Source of the DNA: JAWXTP01 sp044433415
Lineage (GTDB): Bacteria > Bacteroidota > Bacteroidia > Bacteroidales > Rikenellaceae
Length of the DNA stretch: 13,066 nt
Reading direction: 5' to 3'
NCBI GenBank assembly: GCA_044433415.1
Contig: JAWXTP010000083.1
Coordinates: 1 to 13,066 of the forward strand
Shown here: one piece after another, positions 5,984 through 13,066 of the stretch
Position numbering within the stretch: position 1 is the first letter of the stretch
Layout of the letters: the number at the start of each line of letters is the position of its first letter
The notes under the pieces: model-generated
Told to the model about the DNA's origin: nothing
The model's input: only the letters and a program-made list of their open reading frames with translations
The model's database searches: none
Position numbers and translations under genes: made by a program

Positions 5984-6019
5984 TGATGGTAATATACTCC
6001 TAACGAAAAAAAGTAAAAC

Positions 6020-8107
6020 ATGAAAAAGAAATTAAATATAATATGTTTGGCAGTGGCGCTATGTTTCGCTTCGTGTCAGAAAGATCCCTCTGCTGATCAA
6101 ATGAGCGATACTAACAAGGTGTCGTTTAGTGCAGAGTCAATCTCGTCACTTACTCGTGTGACTAATAACGAGTGGGACGAAGGTGATGCAATAGGTATCA
6201 CAATGTTAAAGTCAAGTAATCAAAATGTACTTTACGACAACATAAAATACCTAGCTGCTGAAAGTGCAGCATCAGTTTCGTTAACCCCAGACTCTGATTC
6301 TGAGACTATATACTATTCAGAAGATGGTGAGGGAGTAGATTTCATAGCTTTCTACCCTTATGATGAGGAGTGGAGCTTTGAGACAAGTGATGCTGTCTTT
6401 GATATTTCTTCTCAGGATGGTACTCAGGACGCACAAGATAAGGTAGACCTACTGTCTAGTAAGAATCTTACAAACCAAACAAGTGGTACTCAGGTATTTC
6501 AATTTGGGCATGCTCTTGCGAAAGTGCAAATCACAGTAAGTAATTATCACGAATTGTCAGCATTTACGGATTTAAGCTCTCTTGCAGCAACTCTCTATAC
6601 TGACTATGTGCAGTATGATGTGGCAAACGACACAAGGGTTTCAAGTAGTGAAACTCAAGTGTTAAAGATGGTGCAAGCCTCGTATGATGAAGCTACTGAT
6701 GAAGCAGTGTTTACTGTTATTGTAGTTCCTTCTGCTGATGCTGAGAGCGACCGTATAATCTTTACAGATGAAATGAACTACTATGAAGCAACCCTTGCAC
6801 TAACAAGTATAGAAGCAGGTAAACAGTATAACTTCTCCGCTGTGGTAGGTGATACAGGTATGACTTATGTGGAGCTTACTGCTGATGGTTCAATAAGTTG
6901 GGATGTTCAAACGGATGTTTCTTTGACTAAGGACATTGAACTTCAAGGAGATACGTATATGATATACTCAGCTGCAGGGTTGAAACTATTTGCTACTTTG
7001 GTAAATGGTGGTAAGACAACTTTAAATGGATGTTTGATGAATGACATAGACCTTGACGGTTCAGAAACTAATCAGTGGACTCCGATAGGTTGGTATACAA
7101 GTTCTACTGAAAATTGTGGATACTCGGGCTCTTTCGATGGAGGAGGCTATGAGGTTAAGGGTTTGTATATCAATAACAGCTCTAGTTATCAAGGTCTCTT
7201 TGGATATGCCTATGGTGCTAATATCTCAAATTTAGGGGTTAGTGGTGAAATTACGGCAGGTTCTAGTGTAGGTGGTATTGTTGGTTATTGTAATGGAACG
7301 ACTGACAATACTAGTGTTATTACTGGATGTTATAATAATGTAACAGTAACAGGTACTTCTTTTTATGTCGGAGGTATTGCAGGAGCTGCTGAATATAGTG
7401 AAATAGATTGGTGCTACAATACAGGAGTGCTTTCTTCTGCAGGCATTTCTGTAGGAGGTATTGTAGGGTATTTTCGATATGGCTCAATGGAAAGTTGTTA
7501 CAATACTGGAAGTGTAACAAATACAGGTTCTAGTAGTGGTAGTTCTTATGCTGGTACAGGAGGTATTGTAGGTTGGTTTTTAGGTAATTATGGTTCTGAG
7601 TATAAAATAACAAATTGTTACAATACTGGTGAAGTTACTGCTGGATCTAGTAATTATGTTGGTGGTATTACGGGATATATAAATGGGGGAGCTTATGTAA
7701 CTAATAGCTATAATACAGCTACAGTGAAGGGTGTTGAATCCGTTGGTGGTGTTGTTGGCTTTGTTAATGGTGGTAGTCGTACAGGTTCATTATATATTGA
7801 AAATTGTTATAACACAGGTGGAGTTGTCGGAACTTCAAATCTAGGTGGTGTTATTGGGTACGCTAGTTATACATATGCAACTAACTGCTCGTATGATTCT
7901 AGTACATGTAGTTATAATGCTATAGGGTACATATATTCGGAATGTACAGAAACAAACGTCCTAGGAGTCTCAGATTTAAGTACTACAATGACTAACGGAG
8001 AATTTGCTACAACTCTTAATGGGGATCAGGATTCTGCACCTTGGGATGAAGATACAGATAATAGCAACAGTGGTTATCCTGTACTTAGTAAAAACGATTC
8101 AATTTAG
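6020..8107 (+). CDS. Fimbrillin-like lipoprotein with GLUG repeats (paralogue 2)
   Basis: The 695-aa protein has a lipoprotein signal peptide ending CFASC, with Cys19 as the likely lipidated residue, followed by QKDPSAD, close to a surface-export signal. The fimbrillin-like domain spans about 33-285: TRVT at 45-48, W-D-E-G-D-A-I-G at 52-59, FIAFYPYDEE at 108-117, and FGHALAKVQI at 162-171. A joining segment follows (NDIDLDG, GSFDGGGYEVKGLYI, YQGLFGY, about 341-396). Seven GLUG units run from about 417 to 625, many as VGGIVGY...CYNTG. The end is W-D-E-D-T-x-N-S-N-S-GYPVL. It is complete, 127 nt from paralogue 1, and separated from it only by the GC-rich tandem repeat, so cotranscription is plausible. 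Confidence 0.88.
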   Translation: MKKKLNIICLAVALCFASCQKDPSADQMSDTNKVSFSAESISSLTRVTNNEWDEGDAIGITMLKSSNQNVLYDNIKYLAAESAASVSLTPDSDSETIYYSEDGEGVDFIAFYPYDEEWSFETSDAVFDISSQDGTQDAQDKVDLLSSKNLTNQTSGTQVFQFGHALAKVQITVSNYHELSAFTDLSSLAATLYTDYVQYDVANDTRVSSSETQVLKMVQASYDEATDEAVFTVIVVPSADAESDRIIFTDEMNYYEATLALTSIEAGKQYNFSAVVGDTGMTYVELTADGSISWDVQTDVSLTKDIELQGDTYMIYSAAGLKLFATLVNGGKTTLNGCLMNDIDLDGSETNQWTPIGWYTSSTENCGYSGSFDGGGYEVKGLYINNSSSYQGLFGYAYGANISNLGVSGEITAGSSVGGIVGYCNGTTDNTSVITGCYNNVTVTGTSFYVGGIAGAAEYSEIDWCYNTGVLSSAGISVGGIVGYFRYGSMESCYNTGSVTNTGSSSGSSYAGTGGIVGWFLGNYGSEYKITNCYNTGEVTAGSSNYVGGITGYINGGAYVTNSYNTATVKGVESVGGVVGFVNGGSRTGSLYIENCYNTGGVVGTSNLGGVIGYASYTYATNCSYDSSTCSYNAIGYIYSECTETNVLGVSDLSTTMTNGEFATTLNGDQDSAPWDEDTDNSNSGYPVLSKNDSI

Positions 8108-8186
8108 AAACCAGGTTAAATAACATGATGACCTAATGTAGGGGCTGCCCCTACAGAACCATCAACACGTTATCTAGCATGGTTTC
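8107..8186. repeat. 80-nt nested imperfect palindrome
   Basis: The core TGTAGGGGCTGCCCCTACA (8137-8155) is a near-perfect palindrome. Around the same centre, GAAACCA (8107-8113) pairs with TGGTTTC (8180-8186), with further matches ATAAC/GTTAT between. It lies directly after the stop codon of paralogue 2. No U-tract follows the outer stem, so it may be a repeat element or an RNA-processing or attenuation structure rather than a plain terminator. Confidence 0.6.
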
Positions 8187-8190
8187 CAAA

Positions 8191-8211
8191 AGGTAAGATA
8201 AGTTTTTACCT
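8191..8211. repeat. Small inverted repeat AGGTAA-N9-TTACCT
   Basis: Six-base arms at 8191-8196 and 8206-8211 are separated by 9 nt, about 45 nt upstream of the small gene at 8254. It could be a regulator-binding dyad or only a chance short repeat. Confidence 0.3.
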
Positions 8212-8253
8212 CAACACAATAAAAACATTAATAAATATTAAAACAAAAATATT

Positions 8254-8376
8254 ATGAATAAGAATTATGAAGCACCTCAAATAGAGGTTATAGAAATTGA
8301 AATCGAAGGTGTCCTTTGTGCTAGTGGTATTGAGGCTACTTCTTATGGTTCATCTTTAAGTAATAGACGACAATAA
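8254..8376 (+). CDS. Small 40-aa protein of a Bacteroidales type
   Basis: ATG at 8254 opens a 40-codon frame reading MNKNYEAPQIEVIEIEIEGV then LCASGIEATSYGSSLSNRRQ and TAA at 8374-8376. The pattern Y-x-A/T-P-Q-I-E-V-I-x-I-E followed by C/A-A-S-G is one I associate with small uncharacterised Bacteroidales proteins encoded near surface-protein genes. There is no signal peptide or membrane segment. It ends 12 nt before the next lipoprotein gene, so the two are probably cotranscribed and perhaps translationally coupled. The function is unknown; a role as a peptide precursor or assembly helper is speculation. Confidence 0.7.
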   Translation: MNKNYEAPQIEVIEIEIEGVLCASGIEATSYGSSLSNRRQ

Positions 8377-8388
8377 ACTATAAAAGAT

Positions 8389-10644
8389 ATGAAGAAAAAT
8401 TTAATATTGGGATTACTGTTTGTGGTTCTCACTTCTTGTAATAAGGAAGTGACAGAACCACTGACAGAACCTTTTGCAGAAACAACAACAGTTTCGCTTA
8501 CGGCATCGCTAGTAGATGCTGAGACTCGTGTTTCAGCTGATACAAGTAGTGATGATGAGTGGTCTTTCGCGTGGGACACAGAAGATGAAATCTCTGCGTG
8601 GTATACAAACTGCACAGGTGTTAATCAATTCTCAATGGATACTTACGACGAACAGTCATCAACTTTTACAGGAGATATAGTAACTGATGCTGACAACCAC
8701 CGTTTTATCTATCCTTACGAGGAGGGTGTTGAAATTACAAATGGCTGTTATCCTATAGATATCACAGGGCAAAATGGAGAACTTAACAAAACCTACTTTA
8801 TCAATGACACACAGATAGCAACCACTTCACTAGTGGATAACACAGTGTCAGCACTTTCTATGAAGCACCTAGGAGCTTTCATGGTTGTAGATATCTATCT
8901 AGAGGATTATGCCATCTTTGAAGTCTACACCATTGAAAGTGTGACTTATAAGAATATTCATGCAAAGGCTGTAGTAGATATGACTAAAGATTATGATAGT
9001 AGTGACCTATACACAAGTGAAATAGGTGACGTAAGTGCTACAGATATAAATGTAGCTTTTTCGCCTGTGGTGGGTAGTAATGGTGCTTATAGGCAAGCTA
9101 TTACAAGGCTTAATATCCTACCTTTTGACGTTGAAGCAGGTGGAAGTCTTACAATAGATGTTGTTATAGGTATTAACGGAACCGATACGAAGGAATTTTC
9201 TATCACTATTCAAAACACAAGTGAAGCTACAGTATCTTTTGCACGTGCTACACATAACTACACTTACCTAACTATCTCGAATGTAGCTGAGCAAGCCGAA
9301 ATTACAGGTGCAACGATTAACGGCTGGGGTGAAATAGTTGAAGTGGAGGAAAGTCTGGCAACACGTAATTATAAAGCTAGTGAGATAGATGCTAGTTATG
9401 TCCCTACGGGAACTACTTGGGTAATTACTGATGAGGAGATTACAGACTATACTGGTATTAAAGCGGCAATCACTGCTGCTAATACAGATGGTCGTGAGAT
9501 TCTGCTTGTATTTCCTAATTTAACGTCGATTGTGGAGGACGCTTTTTATACTCCTTCTAAGGGTTATGGTGGAATCTTTTCGATTCAAGCACCTAAAGTT
9601 AAGACAATTGAAGATGAGACGTTTTATTCGTGTATAGGTTTAACAAGTGCGTATTTCCCTAGTGTTGAAAATGTTGGAGATTATGCATTTCATATTTGTT
9701 GGTGTCTTGAAAGTGTTGAATTGCCTAATGCTACGACAATTGGAAGCTATGCATTTTCAAAATGTTATGTTCTTGAAACTATGGATTTTCCTAATGTTAC
9801 TAATATTGGAGAATCTGCATTTATTAATTGTGCATCACTGAAAACAGTTAATTTAACCACTGAAAGTCCGATTACTTGTGGTGAATCTATACTAGGTACT
9901 GTAACATCATCACCATATCCAACACTTTATGTTCATAGTAATAATAAAGACGTTGCCAACCTAACAGGGGAGTCTGTATACTGGGGAGAGATAATATATC
10001 TAGGTGCTGAGATTGGCGCAGATGATATAAGTGCAAGTAATGTTCCTGATGGCGATACTTGGATGATTTCTGATGAGGAGATTACAGACTATACTGGTAT
10101 CAAAGAGGCAATTACTGCTGCTAATGCAGATGGTCGTGATATAACGCTTTACTTTTCTAACTTAACGTCGATTGTGAGTGTTGCATTTGGTAAATATAGT
10201 GGATCTTTCTCGGTTGTGGCTCCTAATGTTAAGATAATTAATGAGTCAGCATTTTATTATTGTACTTCTCTTAAAAGTATTTCTTGTCCTATTGCTGATG
10301 CAGTTGGACAAACAGCATTTGTTTTCTGTTCTACACTTTCTGAGGTCGAGTTACCTAATGTTAAGATATTAGGTGGAATGGCATTAAGTTTTTGTACTTC
10401 TCTTGAAAGTGTGGAATTGCCTAGTGTTATTAATATTGGGGAATATGCATTTTATGGCTGTGAAGTACTGAAAGATGTTAGTCTAACTACTGAAAATACA
10501 ATTACTTGTGATGTTTCAATATTAATTAATGTGACTTCATCTCCAACGCTTTATGTTCATAGTAATAATAAAAACGTTACTAACCTAACAGATAGTTCTG
10601 TAGGCTGGGGAAGTATAATATATGTGGATGAAGTTAGTGAATAA
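8389..10644 (+). CDS. Fimbrillin-like lipoprotein with BspA-type leucine-rich repeats (paralogue 3)
   Basis: The 751-aa protein has a signal peptide ending VLTSC, Cys17 lipidated, then NKEVTEP. Residues about 33-315 are fimbrillin-like: ETRVSA at 45-50, W-D-T-E-D-E-I at 62-68, FIYPYEE at 106-112, and MKHLGAFMVVDIY at 158-170. Unlike its neighbours the head is not GLUG. It consists of two tandem modules of about 210 residues (329-539 and 543-751). Each begins with TDEEITDYTG or SDEEITDYTG and contains BspA-type LRRs (SAFYYCTSLKSI, YAFYGCEVLKDV). Each ends in an SSP...TLYVHSNNK...WG.IIY cap. BspA-type LRRs in Bacteroidota surface proteins mediate attachment to host or bacterial partners, so a surface adhesin is likely. 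Confidence 0.88.
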   Translation: MKKNLILGLLFVVLTSCNKEVTEPLTEPFAETTTVSLTASLVDAETRVSADTSSDDEWSFAWDTEDEISAWYTNCTGVNQFSMDTYDEQSSTFTGDIVTDADNHRFIYPYEEGVEITNGCYPIDITGQNGELNKTYFINDTQIATTSLVDNTVSALSMKHLGAFMVVDIYLEDYAIFEVYTIESVTYKNIHAKAVVDMTKDYDSSDLYTSEIGDVSATDINVAFSPVVGSNGAYRQAITRLNILPFDVEAGGSLTIDVVIGINGTDTKEFSITIQNTSEATVSFARATHNYTYLTISNVAEQAEITGATINGWGEIVEVEESLATRNYKASEIDASYVPTGTTWVITDEEITDYTGIKAAITAANTDGREILLVFPNLTSIVEDAFYTPSKGYGGIFSIQAPKVKTIEDETFYSCIGLTSAYFPSVENVGDYAFHICWCLESVELPNATTIGSYAFSKCYVLETMDFPNVTNIGESAFINCASLKTVNLTTESPITCGESILGTVTSSPYPTLYVHSNNKDVANLTGESVYWGEIIYLGAEIGADDISASNVPDGDTWMISDEEITDYTGIKEAITAANADGRDITLYFSNLTSIVSVAFGKYSGSFSVVAPNVKIINESAFYYCTSLKSISCPIADAVGQTAFVFCSTLSEVELPNVKILGGMALSFCTSLESVELPSVINIGEYAFYGCEVLKDVSLTTENTITCDVSILINVTSSPTLYVHSNNKNVTNLTDSSVGWGSIIYVDEVSE
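9428..10139 (+). repeat. Duplicated LRR module, strongest at its 70-nt start
   Basis: The segments 9428-9497 and 10070-10139 differ at four of 70 positions. They open the two LRR modules with a period of 642 nt (214 codons). The LRR cores between are much more diverged, whereas the HSNNK caps are again similar. This indicates an internal module duplication with conserved ends. Confidence 0.85.
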
Positions 10645-10709
10645 TGATTAATAGTTAATGATTAATTACTGGGTTAAATTGACTCAGTCTAACCCAGTTC
10701 GACCCAGTT
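10642..10709. repeat. Direct and inverted repeats between paralogue 3 and the broken gene
   Basis: TAATGATTAAT occurs twice (10642-10652 and 10656-10666). Then ACTGGGTTA (10668-10676) pairs with TAACCCAGT (10690-10698), and the 13-nt loop contains the small palindrome GACTCAGTC. AACCCAGTT and GACCCAGTT follow at 10-11 bp spacing. The stem lacks a clear U-tract. No promoter match is visible before the next gene. Confidence 0.65.
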
Positions 10710-10881
10710 AAAAAAAACAATAAAACTAAAAATATGAAAAAAATATTAACAACACTAATGATTGTCGCTCTTGCAGCTTGTCAAAAGAGTGAGGAGTCAA
10801 TCCCCGAGGTGAGCGGCACATCAGAGGTAGTTTTCACCTCAGGTATATCCTACTGCGTGGGACGATGACGACCAGATAGGG

Positions 10882-11583
10882 GTGTTTATGTATGAGAATG
10901 GATCAGGAGTCGAATCAAATTTAAATGTACTATACTCTACAGAGGATGCTGCAAGTGGTACATTTACTTCTACAGATCCTATATTGTATCCATCGGATGG
11001 TAGTGCTGTAGATTTCATAGCATACCACCCTTACACAATGACTGTTGTTAACAGTTTAGTGATACTTAACACGACAGACCAATCAACTGTTGATGACCTT
11101 AAAGCTAACGACTTTATGGTGGCAGCAGAACAGAATTGTAGTGAGGGGGATTGCCCAGAGCTTAAGTTCAATCGTAAAATGAGTAAGATTGCTATTTCAG
11201 TAGAATTTAAAGAAACTAAGGAAGGTGCTACACTTTCGAATATTTCGCTTTCGGATATTGTGACAGATGGTACATACGCTATTAGCAATGCTGAGGGTGC
11301 TAAAGATGCTGTTTCAATAGAGGCATGGTCTACAACTTCTGATGTTTCGTTATTTTACGATGAATCAAACAACGTAATAGAAGCGATAATTATTCCACAA
11401 ACTGTATCTTCATCTACGTTGACACTTTCGGTAGATGGTGAGTTATTTGGTGTTAACTTATCGGGTACTTTCGCGGAGAATACACAGTATAACTTTAACC
11501 TTGTAGTTGGTAATGAAAAAGTGAGCTTATCACTGGTGATATTACTGAGTGGGGTGAAGTTATTAAAGGCGATTTGGGATTAA
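10882..11583 (+). CDS. Middle fragment of paralogue 4 (fimbrillin domain)
   Basis: This 233-codon open frame carries the fimbrillin-like domain of the broken gene, from MFMYENGSGVESN through YNFNLVVGNEKVS. It has no signal peptide; the recognisable protein already begins upstream at 10852 (TAWDDDD), so the ATG at 10882 is internal. The last about 19 codons (after NEKVS) are out of frame with the family. As an isolated protein it would stay in the cytoplasm and probably not function. Confidence 0.45.
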   Translation: MFMYENGSGVESNLNVLYSTEDAASGTFTSTDPILYPSDGSAVDFIAYHPYTMTVVNSLVILNTTDQSTVDDLKANDFMVAAEQNCSEGDCPELKFNRKMSKIAISVEFKETKEGATLSNISLSDIVTDGTYAISNAEGAKDAVSIEAWSTTSDVSLFYDESNNVIEAIIIPQTVSSSTLTLSVDGELFGVNLSGTFAENTQYNFNLVVGNEKVSLSLVILLSGVKLLKAIWD

Positions 11584-12854
11584 CAGCATTTGCTGATATT
11601 TCATACAACTCCACAACTGAAACTTACGAGATAGCTTCGGCAAATGGTATGAGAGCTTTTGCTGACTTGGTAAATGGCTCGGCTTGTAGCGTGAGTGATT
11701 TAACTACTAGTGGTGGTGACTCGTATTTTAATTTTGGTAAGACTAACATTTCTATCAATGGTAAGTTGTTGCAGGATATTGACCTTGGTGGTATAGATGC
11801 TGAGGGGAAAGGTGTTGCTGAGAATGAGTTTACTGCTATTGGTACGTCGAATTCGTCTTCGTATATGTATATGGGTATATTTGATGGTAATGGCTACAAG
11901 ATTAGTGGTTTGTATATCAATCAGGCAGAGTCTAATTATCAAGGACTTTTTGGGAGTATTAGTGGAGCAACAATCAAAAATATTAGTGTGAGTGGCAGCA
12001 TAACAGGAAAATGGTATGTCGGAGGTATTGCTGGATACATTCGTGAAAGTTCTAGTATAGAGAACTGTTATAATGAAGGTTCAGTATATAGTTCTTATAG
12101 ATATGTTGGAGGTATTGTTGGATATAGCTCTAGCTCTACAGTGAGTGACTGTTACAACGAGGGATTGGTTGAGGCAAATGACCAATGCGTTGGAGGTATT
12201 GCTGGAGACATTATTTCTTCTACGGTAGAGAGGTGTTACAACAAAAAATCATTTTACAACTCTAGTCGTTACGTTGGGGGTATTACAGGAAGTGCTAGTG
12301 GTTCAACAATATCAGAATGTTATAACAGTGGTTCAATTGAGTCAACATCAGATAATGAGACTACTGTGGTCGGTGGTATTGTTGGGTACATTAATAAATC
12401 TAGTGGTGTGCCAACTACGATTAGTAATTGTTATAACACTGGCTCGGTTAAGGCTAAAGGTAATGTTGGTGGTATTTTAGGATCTGATATTAATGAGATT
12501 AGCCAGGAACCATATGTTTTTGCTGTTAATAATAGTTACAATATAGGGTCTGTTAGTGGAGAATTAAACGTAGGTGGTGTTGTTGGATATAGTTCATTGT
12601 CAAAATATGCAGCAAATTATTGTTATTATGATGAGAATGAGGTGGCTGAAGTTACAGGTGCAGTACAAGGTGGTAATGAAAACACAAGTTATGGTCTTTC
12701 AACAGATATGATGAAAAGCTCTGCTACAACTGAGGGCTCACTGTTATACTACTTTACAAACGAATCTTACGGAAATAGTAGTGAGTGGGTTTATGACACC
12801 AATAATATTAATAATGGCTATCCAGTGTTAACTTGGCAAACCTCTAATAATTAA
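11574..12854 (+). CDS. C-terminal fragment of paralogue 4 (GLUG head)
   Basis: This open frame contains the joining segment (KLLQDIDLGG, YQGLFGS), seven GLUG-type units with VGGI(V/A/T)G and CYN(E/T)G, the TEGSLLYYF segment also found in paralogue 1 and the GYPVL end. The family frame is already open from 11517, and TTG at 11574 is merely the nearest start-like codon, so there is no real gene start here. It has no signal peptide. It may serve as a silent donor of GLUG sequence for the intact paralogues. Confidence 0.5.
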   Translation: MGLTAFADISYNSTTETYEIASANGMRAFADLVNGSACSVSDLTTSGGDSYFNFGKTNISINGKLLQDIDLGGIDAEGKGVAENEFTAIGTSNSSSYMYMGIFDGNGYKISGLYINQAESNYQGLFGSISGATIKNISVSGSITGKWYVGGIAGYIRESSSIENCYNEGSVYSSYRYVGGIVGYSSSSTVSDCYNEGLVEANDQCVGGIAGDIISSTVERCYNKKSFYNSSRYVGGITGSASGSTISECYNSGSIESTSDNETTVVGGIVGYINKSSGVPTTISNCYNTGSVKAKGNVGGILGSDINEISQEPYVFAVNNSYNIGSVSGELNVGGVVGYSSLSKYAANYCYYDENEVAEVTGAVQGGNENTSYGLSTDMMKSSATTEGSLLYYFTNESYGNSSEWVYDTNNINNGYPVLTWQTSNN

Positions 12855-12862
12855 TTATAAAG

Positions 12863-13066
12863 ATGAAAAAAATAGTATATATATTTAGTTTGGCAGTGGC
12901 AATAGGGTTTGCTTCGTGTCAAAAGAGCGAGGTGCAAACCCAAGAGGAATCATCTGAGGTGGTTTTCACTTCGGGTATATCCACTCGTGTGACAGGTACA
13001 GCCTGGGACGAGGGCGACCAAATAGGGGTATTTATGTATAATAATGGTGCTACAGCTGTCTCAGGT
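12863..13066 (+). CDS. Fimbrillin-like lipoprotein, 5' part (paralogue 5, cut by window end)
   Basis: Sixty-eight codons are visible. The signal peptide MKKIVYIFSLAVAIGFASC gives Cys19 as the lipidated residue, followed by QKSEVQTQEE. The fimbrillin-like domain starts with EVVFTSGISTRVTGTAWDE and continues GDQIGVFMYNNG. It begins only 8 nt after the end of the broken gene, and its first 68 codons are close to that gene's start, so the two are recent tandem duplicates. This copy keeps the T-R-V-T segment missing from paralogue 4. The head domain lies outside the window. Confidence 0.9.
   Translation, partial: MKKIVYIFSLAVAIGFASCQKSEVQTQEESSEVVFTSGISTRVTGTAWDEGDQIGVFMYNNGATAVSG

Larger units (their letters stand above)
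10734..12854 (+). pseudogene. Fimbrillin-like GLUG lipoprotein broken by two frameshifts (paralogue 4)
   Basis: ATG at 10734 starts a lipoprotein signal peptide (MKKILTTLMIVALAAC, Cys16) followed by QKSEESIPEV and VVFTSGIS, then stops at TGA 10866-10868 after 44 codons. From about 10851 the fimbrillin domain continues in another frame (TAWDDDDQIGVFM, FIAYHPYT), up to about 11526. From there the original frame resumes with ITGDITEWGEVIKGDLGLTA. It then runs through the FDGNGYKISGLYI joining segment and seven GLUG units to GYPVL and TAA at 12854. Compared with the intact start at 12863, about 14 nt are missing at 10850, including the T-R-V-T codons; about one base is missing near 11517-11528. 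Restored, the protein would be about 711 aa. It is either a pseudogene or silent sequence donor, or an assembly artefact. Confidence 0.8.

Noticed and set aside
8343..8615. 90-codon minus-strand frame over the start of paralogue 3
   Set aside because: It overlaps the signal peptide and fimbrillin domain of a clear plus-strand gene.
11514..11530. Programmed -1 frameshift at the GAAAAAG run in paralogue 4
   Set aside because: The run is not in the standard slippery-heptamer phase, and the upstream 14-nt deletion would still prevent production of the full protein, so indel damage is the simpler explanation.

Overview
The window looks like chromosomal DNA from an AT-rich Bacteroidota, most likely Bacteroidales. 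The reasons are the GroES/GroEL sequences, a run of fimbrillin-like (Mfa_like_1) lipoproteins with GLUG or BspA-type LRR heads, A/T-rich leaders without Shine-Dalgarno sites, and two good matches to the Bacteroidetes promoter pattern TTTG-N19-21-TAnnTTTG. The species cannot be named from the sequence alone.

Layout. 1-36 is the tail of an unidentified gene, followed by a strong terminator (56-100). 101-446 is an intergenic stretch with repeat-family sequence and a dyad. 447-2386 is the groES-groEL operon, closed by a perfect hairpin terminator (2565-2600). 2601-2893 holds a large inverted repeat from the same intergenic repeat family. 2894-3559 (minus strand) is a DUF4160 / DUF2442-HTH pair with its own promoter. 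The DUF4160 frame is broken at a (TA)5 tract. 3560-3908 holds another copy of the repeat family and a tandem A-rich repeat.

From the promoter at 3909-3939 to the end of the window, everything lies on the plus strand and reads as one long surface-lipoprotein locus. It starts with a roughly 290-nt leader that has two hairpins. Then come two lipoproteins with fimbrillin-like and GLUG regions (4237, 6020), a 40-aa small protein (8254), and a fimbrillin-like lipoprotein with a duplicated LRR module (8389). Next is a third fimbrillin-GLUG gene broken by two frameshifts (10734-12854), and last the start of a fifth paralogue cut by the window edge (12863).

How the genes fit together. The five paralogues share a lipobox, a C-(Q/T/N)-K-acidic stretch resembling a Bacteroidota lipoprotein export signal, a T-(R/K) step and a fimbrillin-like domain. 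In the four whose distal part is visible, the C-terminal repeat head differs. This suggests a modular set of surface adhesins or pilus-tip-like proteins whose heads diversify by repeat duplication, gene conversion and frameshift. No gene in the window resembles the known pilus anchor, protease or regulator genes, so pilus assembly is inference only.
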